Shown here: positions 11,889 through 22,960 of the stretch, in pieces | How positions within the stretch are numbered: the first letter of the stretch is position 1 | How the letters are laid out: every line of letters starts with the position of its first letter | Assembly: GCA_036936605.1 (NCBI GenBank) | Contig: JAUPFV010000001.1 | Coordinates: 317,404,250 to 317,468,249, forward strand | Source of the DNA: Limnanthes douglasii subsp. nivea | Lineage: Eukaryota > Streptophyta > Magnoliopsida > Brassicales > Limnanthaceae | Direction of reading: 5' to 3' | Length of the DNA stretch: 64,000 bases | Position numbers and translations under genes: made by a program | The notes under the pieces: model-generated | Database searches by the model: none | What the model was told of the DNA's origin: nothing | What the model saw: only the letters and a program-made list of their open reading frames with translations

Positions 11889-14450
11889 ATGAGAAATAAG
11901 TCTCCCAAACCAAGAGTAAAAACCAAGAAGAAACCAGTGTTCGGATTCCAAGATTGGGCTAGCATCGGTGATCGTGCCGAAGAATATCGAGCTGCAGGAC
12001 TGATCTGGAGTTCAGCTTCGCAACCCTTTGTACTCGTTCCTCTGCCTCACGACTCTGTTCTTCCCGAACCGATTCCTGCTGAGTATTTGGTTATACCGGT
12101 TTTGTCCGACGCGAGCTTTCCCGACAATTCTGTTAGCTCTTCAAGCAGCAGTCCATTACCGTCTCCGGAGCCTTGCAATAACCGCCCGACGCCCTCGTCG
12201 ATTAATTCTCACACCAACCCGACCTCTTTTTCCTTTAAACAGCGAGGCAAAGATAAATTTCTTCCTATGGGTGATTCTCCAACTACTTCACCTGCGAAGG
12301 AGGGATCCCCCGAAGTGGTCAGGCTTACCCGCGATATTCAGGGATACCGGACTAGTTCCAACACCGCATGTACTTATCTGGGCCTAAATCGTCATGCGCA
12401 ACTTGCTCAGTCCGGGAGCAGTTCTGGTGTCGCGGTCTCTCATACTTCATCATCCGATCTCCCTGCAGTTAACTCTCATCAACCCGACGCGACTCCTGTA
12501 GATAATGTCGAAGAGCCAGAGAGTGGTGTTGCGGGCGAAGGCGTTAACTTTACTGGTGGCAAAACTGCTCCTCTTGAGGAGCCACTTCCCGCGGAAATTG
12601 AGGCGGCTATTACTACCAACTACTTCCGTTGGTTGCCTCGGGCTGACATTATTTCTCTTTACGATGGAAAATACTTCTGTTTCCTGACTGAGGAGCGGGA
12701 GGACCTCCTGGCCCGGTGGGGTATCCCTGAGTGTGTTACCGTCCGATTCCCTAAGCCCGAGGAGACGCCAGTACATGTGGGTTCGCGAGAGCTCGTGATT
12801 TTCACTGAGCTGTTCAACTGGGGCCTTAGGTTCCCATTGGATCCTAAAATAGCCTTGTACTTCCGGACCCTCAACCTCTGTCCCTCACAGCTAACGCCGA
12901 ACACGTGGTACACGTTAATGTCGTGCATCATGGTATCGCGCCTATCGGGTCGGGCCATGCCCATGGTCGAATATATTGCTATGTCCGGGCTCTCAAAATC
13001 CCTGAAGTCTCCCTTCTTTTACTCGTCTCTGGCGAATACTTGGAAGATCGTGAACGACTTCCTTGAGGGTGATAAAGGTTGGAAACACCGGTTCATCTTT
13101 CTCAACGGCTGTTGGGAAAATGGTCTTCCTTACAACAAGGAGAACCCGCGGAGACTACTGCGGACTTGGGTTCCCAATGGTTAGTATGTATATTTTTATT
13201 TTTTTTTATTTTTTTTATTTTTTATTTTTTTTTAAATTTTGGTGATCTGTTTTGCAGTGTCGAAGGAGTTTATCCAAGGTCTGAAAAAAGACCACTTCAA
13301 GTCTGGCAAAGTAACTTTCTAGGTCTTGAAGTATTATGCAAAGTGGCATTGGACCTGCGGATTCCATCGCGCTTTCAAGGATACCAACCTGATAACGAGT
13401 AACCTCTGGCGGTGCTCGTCGGAGTCGATGACCATTGAGGAACTGCGCCAACCCCCGAGCTTAGTGGATATGGTCGGGAGGACGCATGCGCCTGACACTC
13501 ATTTATTCCTGCCAAAGCGTAACAAAGCTCTCAGCAAACGGCCCAAGTCATATGAGGAGACAGATCCTGCGGTTGCCGAGGCTAGTGGGAACGACGTTGA
13601 GGTGCGCCAGGAAGAAACTGTCGCGGTGGATGATGAGGCCAGTCTGCCCGAGGAGTGGATTCAGAAACGGAAAGGGACGGGGGAAGCAGATGGTGCTCTA
13701 ACAGCGAAGCCGATGAAGAAAGACGCTGGAGCTGCTGCCGCAGCTAGTTCTGCGGAGAATGCTACCGTTCCGGCGCTGTTTGAGCAATTCGGGGGCATCA
13801 AAGGTGCGGTCGTTACCGACCCGGTAGAGGTGTCGCCAGAGTTCGTAAGCCATGGCGAGGTGGCGTAATATTCCACGGCGTCCTCGAGTGGTACCGCACT
13901 GCCAGTGTTGTCCACGCCTGGGAGCCCTCACTCTTTTCCCCTTCGGATCACGAACGGGTTGTCCCTAACGCTGCACAACATGATTATTCCGCTGGGGATG
14001 AAAGAACGGCGGGCATCAGAGCTTAATCAGAAACTTGGGGACATGGAAGGGAAGATTGCAGCTCTGGAGGGGAAGGTCGCCGTTCTTGAGGGGGAATTAG
14101 AGAAGGAGCGCGAAGCTCGGAAGCTGATGGAGGCGAAATTGGAGACAACCGAGAACAACTTGACCCTCGTTCGGGGATAGAAGGATGACAGCGTCAAGAA
14201 GTTGGGGGATGAAATTTCCGCCCTTAAGGCCGCCAATGCCCTGTTCGCCACCCAATGCCAGGAGTATATGAAGAAAGAAACGTCGGATGCGAAGGCCGCC
14301 TATGTCTTGGCCTTTCACAATCGCTTCCCCGAGCTTCCCCTTGGGTCCATGTGGCTAGATGTCCCTGGGTCTGACCGTCCGGACGACGTGGAGTGCAAGG
14401 ATGAAGAATCCGAAGATAAGGAGACCGAGTCCGAGGGGGAGGCGGGATAA
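11889..14450 (+). pseudogene. Tat-1 antisense ORF, two exons (Transposase_28-like)
   Basis: This frame lies opposite to gag-pol. Exon 1 (11889-13179) encodes a basic start (PKPRVKTKKKPVFGF), a Ser/Pro-rich stretch, then a region (about residues 265-425) with FNWGLRFPLDP, LNLCPSQLTPNTWYTLMS and GCWENG. That region resembles the 'putative gypsy type transposon' domain (PF04195). A 78-bp intron (13180-13257, GT...TTTTGCAG) follows in phase 1. Exon 2 (13258-14450) stays in one frame and encodes an acidic/basic linker, a coiled coil (MEGKIAALEGKVAVLEGELE) and a tail with AYVLAFHNRFPELPLGSMW. Three stops break exon 2 (TAG 13320, TAA 13866, TAG 14178). The spliced length would be about 827 residues. 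Function is unknown. Tat-2 carries the homologue with the same intron position. Confidence 0.8.
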
Positions 14451-14614
14451 CTTGTGCGTACGCAATCCAATGGCATGCCTCTTTAGCGTTCTGAGCAGTT
14501 CCCCGAAGTAGTAGATCAGCGGGGTCGTGAGGCGGACTGACTTTCAATCGGAAGCTGCTGATTTGTCAAAGAGAGAGTATTGCAATATCATAGATAATTT
14601 GTAATTCAAAGAGA

Positions 14615-15245
14615 GTGTATCAGTTTAGGCACTGAAAAATCTATTAATAGTGTAATGAAAACTCCCGAACCATTAATTTTTAAGTTTTACTTTTATCAGT
14701 TCATTGTCTTGAAATATTGCATATCAGTTAAAAGACTTAAACACTCATTGTTGTCAATCAATTGTAAATTGAAAATCTTCTAATAGGGTAGGGAAGGAAA
14801 GTGTAGATCAGTTTAGATACTGAAAAACCTGTGAAGGTTCTGTTGATCGATGTAAAATTGAAAATTTCCCTTGGGGGTCGGGAACTAGTATGTGGATTAG
14901 TTTAAACACTGAAAAACCTGTGAAGGTTCTGTTGATCAATATAAAATTGAAAATTTCCCTTATGGTCGGGAATTAAGATGTGGATCAGTTTAAACACTGA
15001 AAAACCTGCGAAGGTTCTGTTGATCAATATAAAATTGAAAATTTCCCTTAGGGTCGGGAATTAAGACGTGGATCAGTTTAAACACTGAAAAACCTGTGAA
15101 GGTTCTATTGATCAATATAAAATTGAAAATTTCCCTTAGGGTCGGGAATTAAGATGTGGATCAGTTTAAACACTGAAAAACCTGCGAAGGTTCTGTTGGT
15201 CAATCGAGATTGGTAAAAACAAATATCGGTCAGCTCGTCAGCTGA
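14615..15245. repeat. 88-bp minisatellite between integrase and antisense ORF
   Basis: Units begin GATCAGTTTAAACACTGAAA at 14806, 14895, 14983, 15071 and 15160, giving an 88-89 bp period. Each contains AACCTG(C/T)GAAGGTTCT and GGGTCGGGA. Two more worn units lie before 14806. Tat-2 has a homologous 90-bp array in the same place. Confidence 0.92.
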
Positions 15246-15304
15246 TAGAGTTGTTTGTAATACTTCAAAGATTGAAAGGCATAAATTTTCGATTAGAGAA
15301 TAGG

Positions 15305-15375
15305 GGTCGGGCGTTATCGATGCCTCATTAAAACCTTATCGCGCCACCGAGGTAGGAAAGAGTGCATCCCCGACC
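15305..15375 (-). other. Conserved GGTCGGG...CCCGACC block after pol
   Basis: A 71-bp block closed by complementary ends, with CCTCGGTGGCGCGAT inside and AATGAGGCATC near one end. It is nearly the same in Tat-2 (35272-35342), and a worn copy follows the integrase of Tat-3. It lies about 50 bp past the integrase stop. A structured RNA or 3' processing signal is inferred, not shown. Confidence 0.6.
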
Positions 15376-15424
15376 AAAAGATTGTTACACAAATAATGCT
15401 TATAAGGCTATAAAAAATCAAAAA

Positions 15425-16680
15425 TCACTCCAAATATAATTTCAGATGTTCAATGTTCCATGGCATCCTTAATGAACGCCCGAGCTTGTCTTGCAAACGA
15501 TATGTCCCGCTCTTGATTTTCTCTACCACTTCGTAGGGTCCATCCCAGTTCGGGGCGAGCTTGCCGTGTCTTTTATCTTTGGTGTGCAGGAAAACGCGTT
15601 TCAAAACCTTATCGCCGACCTTAAATTCCCGACGTCGTACTTTAGACGCAAACCGACTCCTCATTAGAGTCTGATAGTGCAGAGAGTTTAGATGAGCGCG
15701 GTTCCGTTTTTTTTCTATGAGGTCGAGGGCTAACTGCCTGTTGTCTTAATTTGCGTTTTCATCATAGGTATCGATCCTGAATGATGGAAAAATGGATTCT
15801 GCCGGAGTGACCGCGTCCATATCATATACCAGAGCATAAGGTGATTCCTTAGTCTCCGTTATAGGAGTAGTTCGGTATGCTCATAACACTTCTTGTAGAT
15901 AGTCTGGCAATTTGTCGGCCTTTCCCTCGAGGTTCTTTTTGAGCCCGTCCAGAATGGTTCGGTTGGTGACCTCGACTTGTTCATTCGCTTGACGGTGGAA
16001 TGGAGCAGAGAAACATTGTCTAGTCTTGTGAGTTGTGCAAAAAGATTTCATCTCTTTGCTGTCGAATTGGGGCCCATTATCCATGGTGAGCCTCTGGGGT
16101 ACCCCGAACCGAAAACAGATATTGGACCAAATAAATTTGATGATGTCTTTAGATTTAGTGACGGATAATGGTTCGGCTTCAAGTAATCCACATCCACCAC
16201 AATCGTTTGTCTCCCACCAGATACTATTGGTAATGGCCCCACAAGATCGATTCCCCATCGGTCGAAGGGTAATCCTTCTGATATGGACTCTAAAGGAGCC
16301 GCGTGAACGTTTATAGCCTTCGCGAATCTTTGACAAGTGTGGCAGGTTTTCACTATCCGATGTGCGTCCGTCGTTATCGTCGACCAATAAAATCCGGCGA
16401 GAAAGATTCTCTTTATTAAGGATTTGTAACCACAATGAGCCGCGCCCTCCCCGTCATGCAATTCGGACACGATTATCTGCGATTCATTGAACCCCAAACA
16501 CCGCAGCAAGGGTCGAGTGAACGACTTTTTGTATAATATGTCGCCCAATAGGACGTAGCCTCGGGCCTTGTTACGCACCTTTCGAGACGATGCGCCATCG
16601 GTTGGCAGATGGCCTTCGGCTAAGAAGGAAATGATATCTCGCCGCCAATCTGAAACCAAAACCGAAGATACCTGACAAGA
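15425..16680 (-). pseudogene. Tat-1 integrase, broken
   Basis: Integrase pieces lie in three frames. The first has the zinc-binding HHCC text (ELHDGEGAAHCGYKSL, CHTCQRFA) and the start of the DDE core (FDRWGIDLVGPLP). The second has TMDNGPQFDS and QVEVTNRTILDGL, giving the remaining catalytic D and E. The third (15425-15664) is the C-terminal domain (VGDKVLKRVFLHTKDK, NWDGPYEVVEKI, PWNIEHLKLYLE). Frameshifts near 16170 and stops near 15890 and 15750 separate them. Intact, it would insert the element cDNA into the chromosome. Confidence 0.9.
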
Positions 16681-16758
16681 AATCTCGGGTCAATTATCCA
16701 ACTCCAGCCTTTTTACGATCGACAGGTTTTCTTGTTCGGTTACCCAAGGGTAATTATT

Positions 16759-17163
16759 TTAGAAAGAGGCCGATGCTAGTAAGTCGGCCACCATGTTTTC
16801 GCTTCTCGGGACATGCTCATACGTTATCTTGACGAATGATGCGGCTAACACCCTTAATGCGGCTAGGTACTGGACCAGATGCTCTTTCCTAGCTTCCGAA
16901 GCTCCTGATGCCTGATTTACCAAAAGTTGGGAATCACTAATGACGCGCACTTGCCTAGCTCCACATACGTGCGCTAGTCGCAGACCGGCCAGGGCGGCTT
17001 CATATTCGGCTTCGTTGTTAGAGGTGACGAATCCAAATCGTATTGCCTGGTGCATACTTATGCCCGTTGGGGTTACTATTAGCACGCCCACTCCGCAGCC
17101 ATTGACGCTCCCCCCCCCCCCCCCAATCCCCCCCCCCCCCCCCCGTTGGTGCGGATGATCCAC
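16759..17163 (-). pseudogene. Tat-1 archaeal-type second RNase H
   Basis: This extra RNase H domain defines the Tat group. Visible text: SNNEAEYEAALAGLRLAHV (catalytic E), VISDSQLLVNQ (catalytic D), and YEHVPRSENMVADLL near the end. The first catalytic Asp of the usual TDGGA motif is lost: the codon reads Asn, and the following glycines have expanded into a long G tract (see 17110-17144). The domain is therefore catalytically dead. Confidence 0.88.
17110..17144. repeat. C15-AAT-C17 homopolymer tract in aRNH
   Basis: Two long C runs (15 and 17) sit where Tat-2 has GACGGGGGGGC on its coding strand. This is a real slippage expansion or a sequencing/assembly error. Confidence 0.9.
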
Positions 17164-17186
17164 TCATTTGGTTTGGATACTCCAAC

Positions 17187-17690
17187 TTATGTATCTTGGT
17201 CCGGGCGCTCAAAATGGAATTCTACTAAAACACCAGCTAGAACCTGGCCTTTGATGGTCGTCTGAGGCTCAAAATTGATGTCAAAATCGGCCAACTCAAC
17301 CGACCATTTCGACATTCTCCCCGACATGTCTGGTCGTTGTAGTACGTACTTAAGCGGGAACGAGATGCGGACGATAATAGGATAGGCTTGGAAATATGGC
17401 CGCATTTTTCGTGCTGCGGTTACTAGAGTTAAAGCCATTTTATCCAGTTTTAGATACCGTGTCTCTGCATCCAGTAAGCTTTTGCTTACGAAGTAGACCG
17501 TTGTAGGGGCCGTTCCCGACTCGCTGATCAGGGCCGCACTTACTGCAAAATCCGTAACCGCTATGTAAAGAGAAAGAGTTTCGCCCGTCAGAGGCTTTGG
17601 TAAGAGGTTCGGGGACGATAGATAACGCTTGATTCCTAAAAAGGCTGCGTTACATTCTGGTGTCCACACAAAATTCTTGGCATTTCTCAA
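17187..17690 (-). pseudogene. Tat-1 first RNase H
   Basis: This frame holds the RT-linked RNase H: FVWTPECNAAF, LYIAVTDFAVSAALI (first Asp), the VYFVSKSLLDAETRYLKLDK block (Glu), and MSKWSVELADFDINFEP. It ends shortly before the aRNH. It normally degrades the RNA strand of the replication intermediate. It is separated from the RT by a stop near 17768. Confidence 0.88.
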
Positions 17691-17768
17691 GACCTGAAAA
17701 AATGGAGCGCATTTGTCAGACGAACGAGAAATAAAACGATTTAAAGCGGTTAGACGCCCGGTTAATAT

Positions 17769-18720
17769 CTAAACTTCCTTGATGATCTTAGGCGGGGTCA
17801 TATCGGTAAGAGCTCGGAGTTGGGTCGGGTCGGCTTCAATCCCTTTTTCGCTAACAAAGAAACCCAAGAATTTACCCGAGCTTACCCCGAAGGAGCATTT
17901 CTCCGGATTGAGCTTGAGGTTTATACCCCCTGAGGTTATCAAAAGTCTCCTGTAAGTCAGCGAGATGGTCCTCGTTCGTGCCACTCTTTACTAACATGTC
18001 ATCGATGTAGACTTTCATGTTCCTTCCTATTTGACCATGGAAAGCTTTGTTAACCAGCCTCTGGTACGTCGCTCCGGCATTTTTTAACCCGAAAGGCATG
18101 ACCTTGTAGCAATATAAGCTGCGGCCCATTATGAACGTTGTGCTTTCCTGATCCGTTGGGTGCAATTTGATCTGATTGTAGCCAGCGTATGCATCCATGA
18201 ACGACAGCAGTCTGTTTCCCGACGTGGAGTCCACCAACTGGTCAATCCGCGGCATCGGGAAAGGGTCATTGGGGCAGGCCTGATTGAGGTCGGTGAAGTC
18301 CACGCACATCCTCCACTTCCCGTTTTTCTTTTTGACCAAGACGGGATTGGAGGTCCAGAGTGGGTAACTCGACTCCTTGATGTGCCCGAGACTGATCATT
18401 CTTTCGACTTCTCGCAGAATGATTTCTGCCTTTTCTGGGGAAAATGGCCGACGCTTTTGGGAGATAGGTCTGACGTTCTTGTTGGCAGTTAGCTTGTGGA
18501 TCACATAAGACTCTGGGACTCCGGTCACGTCTCCCGAACACCACGCAAATAAATCTAGATTCTCTCGCAGTAATGATAACAACTGTTTCCTGAAGGTCGG
18601 TGATAGCCGGATCCCGATCAGTAAAACTTTACCTTCGCCAAATGGGTGTTGTTCGCATTCTTCGTCGGTAGTCAAAAAGCTAGGAGCCTCCCTAGGGTCA
18701 TCAACGGGAAATGATCCCAA
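17769..18720 (-). pseudogene. Tat-1 reverse transcriptase
   Basis: The frame 17872-18720 has all the main gypsy RT blocks: EKAEIILREVERM, SNPVLVKKKNGKWRMCVDFT, FPMPRIDQLVDST, FMDAYAGYNQI, MPFGLKNAGATYQRLVNKAF and the catalytic YIDDMLVKS. A small frameshift near 17930 moves the end (LKLNPEKCSFGV, FLGFFVSEKGIEADP) into another frame, which stops at 17769. The catalytic pair is intact, but the product is truncated before the thumb. Confidence 0.93.
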
Positions 18721-18738
18721 GGGAAACCCCTCTAATTG

Positions 18739-19485
18739 CTAATCCCGCGCCTGTATCATCTCTTGATCCTGTTTGGGTGCTAGAGCCGCTTGGTAACACT
18801 CCCGTGCCGCTTTCTGGCTGCTCCGGACGACACCCACATTATTTTCGATGACATATTTCAAACACTGATGGACCGTGGATGATACCGCATGCATTCGCGA
18901 AATCCACGATCTGCCAAAAATTGCATTATGAGAGGCTGGTGCGTCAACTACCACGAATAAAACGGTGACCTCCTTCTTAAACGGGTCGCGGCCCAGCTGA
19001 ACGACACACTCAAATTCTCCGACCACGTTAGAGGCCGATCCCGTAAACCCCACGATAGTTCGATTCGACCGTGTAATGATCGGAGGCGTTCTAAACTTTG
19101 CGAAAGTGGACGCGAAGATTATGTTAGCCGAGCTACCGGTATCTACCAAGATACGTCGAACCTCTTCCCCCGCAATGGCCACCCCAATAACGATGGCGTC
19201 CTCATGAGGGCCGGGTATATCTCTCATGTCGTCGTCGTCAAAATATAGGATCGGTGAAGGGACGCCCTTAGCGTGGGGGTAAGTCCAAGCTTCCAACTGG
19301 GTGGTCAGATTCACGATATGCCTCTTTCTAGAGGAGTGGGTGGTACCTGCCATAGAGTCTCCACCGAAGATAGTCAGAAATTCGAAGAATTTACAAAGGT
19401 TTTTCACATTACCAGTATTTTCCTCAGCTTCTTCTTCGATGATCCCGATGATATTTCGGTTCGTCTCCGGTTCGAGGTACTCCAC
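18739..19485 (-). pseudogene. Tat-1 protease region
   Basis: A 248-codon frame with the retroviral-type aspartic protease signature VRRILVDTGSSANIIF (about residues 110-125), followed by the linker DAPASHNAIFGRSWI and STVHQCLKYV that leads into the RT. The N-terminal part (GIIEEEAEENTGN, FDDDDMRDIPGPHEDAIVIG) is the acidic gag-pol junction. The frame ends at a stop just before the RT frame. It would cleave the polyprotein. Confidence 0.9.
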
Positions 19486-19492
19486 GGAAACA

Positions 19493-21234
19493 TCAAAAAG
19501 GGTCTATGACCTCGGAAATGGTCATGGTGGTTTCGGGCTTTGGTATCGTCATGACTTCTCTCGAAAATGTGTTATGCTGAGATTTCTTTTTCACGTATTC
19601 CAGGAGGCTCCCGTGCTCTATCAGCATCTGTATCTTTTTTTTGAGGGCAATGAAATCCTTAGTATCGTGCCCCACGTCTTCGTGGTAGCGACATTATCGG
19701 TTGTTCCTTTGGTCCCGAGGCGTCGGTATGGGGAAGGGTCGCTGATACATCCCACTTTTCTTAGTTTTTTCGTAGATCGAGGATACACATTCTGTCAGGT
19801 CGGCAAAGTAAGAGGGTCGAATCCACTTGTTGAATATGGGTAGTGAAACCGCTTGATTCGTATGCTTCGATTTCTGGCTCGGGGGAGCCGAAGGCTTGAT
19901 AGGCAAAGATTGGGTCGGGGGTATTGTATTGACCGGCTGGGCTTGTTGTGCATAGCTGAACTAAGCCCCTTGTTTCAAGACGACCGACGCTTGCTCGTTC
20001 TGCTGGATGTGTGATGCCAGCTCGGACGCCTCGGTTTCTTCTATCAATATCTGTTTTTCTACTTGGGCGAGGAGAGCGGAAAAAGTAAACGCTTGTTTTT
20101 TGGCGACCGCTTGCTTCATCGGCCCAGGGAGAAAACCCAAACGCTACGCGGTTAGCGCCACGTTCTCCTCGCAATGGTCTAGGTCGGTCTTAGTGTCAAT
20201 AAAGCATCTGGTGTAGTCTCTGAGGCTCTCTCCCAACCTTTGCTTGCAATTCATGATGGTATCTCCATTCGCTCGGAAACACTTGCTTCCGACGAAGTGC
20301 TGTCGGAACCTTGTGGTAGTCGGTTGTACCACTTGGACGCTTAGTCTCTGAAAGTCATTGAAAACGCCCGACATTAAAGCTTATCGTCGTTGTCGAAACT
20401 CAGCATGAAGTTTTTGAAGGCTTCTAAGTGATTGTCCGGGTCTCTTTTTCCGTCATACTTTTCTAATTTGGAGATGTCAAAACGTTTCGGGAGGTGGCCC
20501 GATAATATTTCATCACACAATGACGAAGCTCTCCAGTTCACCCCGAACCCGCATGTTCCGCCACCGAGTCCTGGGGTCTGAACCCTGTAATGTCCTCCGT
20601 CCCCGAGGTTGATGAATTGGCTACTGGTCCGGTATCCCCGGTCCCGACTGTTCGAGGGTTGCCACTGGGCCTGAGGTAGAGCTGCCTCTTCTTCTTGGCT
20701 GCCCGTTCGTATTTCTTCTTTTTCAAAAGATATCGGCGTTCTTTTCTCGGTGCTTCCCCTCTTGCACATGGGGGAATCTGAACGAGGTGCCCTATCCCGT
20801 CGGGAATGATTTCTCTGTATGAGTTTGTTTAGCCTTGCCTTGCGTCGGTACTCCCTTCCCGACGAGTCATCCAAAGCGTATTCGGAGGAAATATCACGGG
20901 CGTCCACTGGGCACTACGTTGCTCCGTCGTTCAGCCTATTCCCGGGGCGAGGTGCCCGATAATAACCAACGGGTTGAGCCTCAACGCGATGGCCCGCAGC
21001 TGGGTTGCCCTCGCCCCGGTTATCCACGAATGGCTCCTTTCCTACCCAAACTCTTTTGTCATTTAACGCTTGCTCCTTCTCAGTGTTTAACCTCGCAATG
21101 TCTTCCAACAGCTGTCGTCTGGTCATGATGAGGGTTGAACGCTTTTCCCGACCCACGGCTTCTTCACCTCGAGATAACGACCCGGCTCGGGCCACTTCTC
21201 TCCCGACCCTTTCTCCGGCCAATTCGTCATTCAT
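19493..21234 (-). pseudogene. Tat-1 gag, broken
   Basis: Gag starts at the ATG at 21234 (MNDELAGERVGREVARAG). A coiled-coil-like stretch (LEDIARLNTEKEQAL), basic linkers and the retrotransposon gag core follow (FDISKLEKYDGKRDPDNHL, then NCKQRLGESLRDYTRCF). The first stop is TAG near 20914, in frame with the next piece. A TAA near 20376 and a small deletion near 20300 shift the frame; Tat-2 has about 30 bp more there. Further pieces lie at 19694-19906 and 19493-19675 (MGHDTKDFIALKKKIQMLIE, the zinc-finger-like GHDT region). Gag would form the particle. Confidence 0.88.
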
Positions 21235-21291
21235 ACTTTTAAGATTAGATCGCGATTTTCAAAGAAAAAGATTCCTTTTTGGTATATCGGA

Positions 21292-21309
21292 TTTCTACAG
21301 ACGGCGCCA
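21292..21309 (-). promoter_or_regulatory. Tat-1 primer-binding site
   Basis: Minus-strand TGGCGCCGTCTGTAGAAA starts one base inside the 5' LTR. It fits the PBS known from Ogre/Tat elements, usually assigned to tRNA-Arg. Confidence 0.8.
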
Positions 21310-21310
21310 A

Positions 21311-21636
21311 TGATGAAAGAATAAATGACTAAGAATAATCTTGAATCTTGGACCTGATATGACTAAAGTGTAAAAGTAGAGAGAGAAAGTGGAAAGAGAA
21401 TATTTTGCTAAGAATGTCCCCTCTACCAAGAATAGTGGGTCTCTTTTTATAGTGGACAAGGGTGGCCCCATTAATATCCTTGGTGGGTTTTTAATATTTC
21501 CCTTTTGGTCATTCTTTAAACACTTTGTTTACAAATTACCCCCTAATAAGCGATAAATGCTACTACAGACATATTAACTTTATTTCATTTAAAATTAACT
21601 CCCTAGCGTTAGTATTGGCGAATTATTCCCTTATCA
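21311..21636 (-). repeat. Tat-1 5' LTR
   Basis: 326 bp, starting TGATGAAAGA and ending CCCTTATCA on the plus strand. A TATA box (TATAAAAAG on the minus strand, near 21450) marks the promoter. Confidence 0.95.
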
Positions 21637-22960
21637 ATATACACAAAAATCAAATTGATATTTCCCGAGTGCTTTAGTAAATATGGTTGTCAATTGCATC
21701 TTTGTAGAGATATAATATGGGCGAATTATCTTGGCCTGAAGTTTTTCTCAAATTATATGACGATCAATCTCAATTTGTTTAGTACACTCATGAAGAAATG
21801 ATTAGCTGCAATATGTAAAGTCGCTTGATTATCACAAAACAATGATGCCGGTTTGTCCAAATCTACCTTCAAATCTTTAAGTATGAATCTCAACTATGTT
21901 AATTCCAAACAAGTATTCGTCATTTCTCTATACTTCGCTTATACAGATTATCATGAAACATTAGTTTATTTATCTGATTTCCATGATATGAGTGATGATC
22001 CAAGAAAAACATTGTATCTGGAAACATAACGTCGTGACATACGACAGACACCTCAATCTAAATAACAAAAAAACATTGAGTGTCAGATTATTTTTTAATG
22101 GATAAGAAAGATCATGACCTGGTGATTTCTTGATGTAACGGAGGACTCTCAACGTTGTTTCCTAGAGTAGCTTCCTAGGTGCTCCCATACATTGGCTCAG
22201 TGTACACACCGTATACATAATATCAAGCCTGTTTATTTTCAAATATATTAACCTGCCAACCAGTCTACACTATGTTTGTCGAACCATGAAGTAGCTCACC
22301 GTCTTCGTCGATCAATTTCAAGTTCTACTCCATTAGAAAATTTATGGGTTTTACTCTTGACAATCTTATGTCTTGCAAAATATCTAATGCATATTTTCTT
22401 TAAACATAAAAATTTATCTCTTAAATCGAGAATATTCAATACCTAAATTTTTTTTAAAATCGCCAAGTACTTTAATGTGAAAATGTTAGAGTAGATGATT
22501 CTCAACAATTTGATTTCATGCAAATCATTTCGATTCAATAAGATTTCATCAACATAGATGAGAATAGTGGTGAACAGGTTACCTCGAGATTTAGTCAAAA
22601 GTGAGTAATATGTGTTTTATTGTATGTAACGTGCAGTTTTGACAGTAGTAGAAAATGCGGAGAACCAATTTTGGGACGCTTGTTTCAAACCGTAGATAGA
22701 CTTCTGAAACTGGCATACCAAACTCTCCCCATGTCGGCGGAGACCATGAGGTGGAGATATATATATATATATATATATATAACTCTTCGTCTAGAGTTCC
22801 ATGAACAAAGGCATTGTGCACTACAAGTTCATGAGTATACAAACATTGAAGTGTATCCTTAATTGTTTATCAAATAAGCTAACAAACATTGAAGTGTGAT
22901 GAGTTTGACTGTTGGAGAATTTTCTTTTCTCATAGACAATACCTTCAACTTGAATGTATC
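21637..22960 (-). pseudogene. Decayed Ty1/copia pol (RT to RNase H)
   Basis: Minus-strand text shows copia RT (VHNAFVHGTLDEELY near 22800; YSLLTKSRGNLFTTILIYVDEIL near 22550-22610, the YVDD box) and copia RNase H (FCDNQATLHIAANHFF near 21790-21840; TKALGKYQF near 21660). Stops are frequent. Within the RT, an (AT)n run replaces the residues after DEELY. The fragment continues at 10909-10950 across the Tat-1 insertion. The right limit is approximate. Confidence 0.82.
22758..22782. repeat. (AT)n microsatellite in copia RT
   Basis: About twelve AT units, grown inside the coding sequence of the decayed copia RT. Confidence 0.9.

Larger units (their letters stand above)
10951..21636 (-). mobile_element. 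Tat-1: full-length Ty3/gypsy Tat/Ogre-like element
   Basis: A 10.7-kb LTR retrotransposon with 326-bp LTRs and a 5-bp target duplication ATATA (10946-10950 and 21637-21641). It reads on the minus strand: LTR, PBS, gag, protease, RT, RNase H, a second archaeal-type RNase H, integrase, a conserved closed block, an 88-bp minisatellite, an ORF on the opposite strand, polypurine tract, LTR. The second RNase H and antisense ORF are hallmarks of the Tat group. The LTRs differ at 13 of 326 positions by my count. Gag and pol are broken by stops, frameshifts and small deletions, so the copy is non-autonomous. It sits nested in an older copia pol in the same orientation. Confidence 0.95.

Noticed and set aside
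12450..12964. Minus-strand ORFs opposite Tat-1 antisense exon 1
   Set aside because: Shadow frames. The plus-strand frame is the one conserved in Tat-2.
14806..15245. Regular repeats that might suggest a CRISPR array
   Set aside because: Direct head-to-tail 88-bp units with no spacers, inside a eukaryotic retrotransposon.
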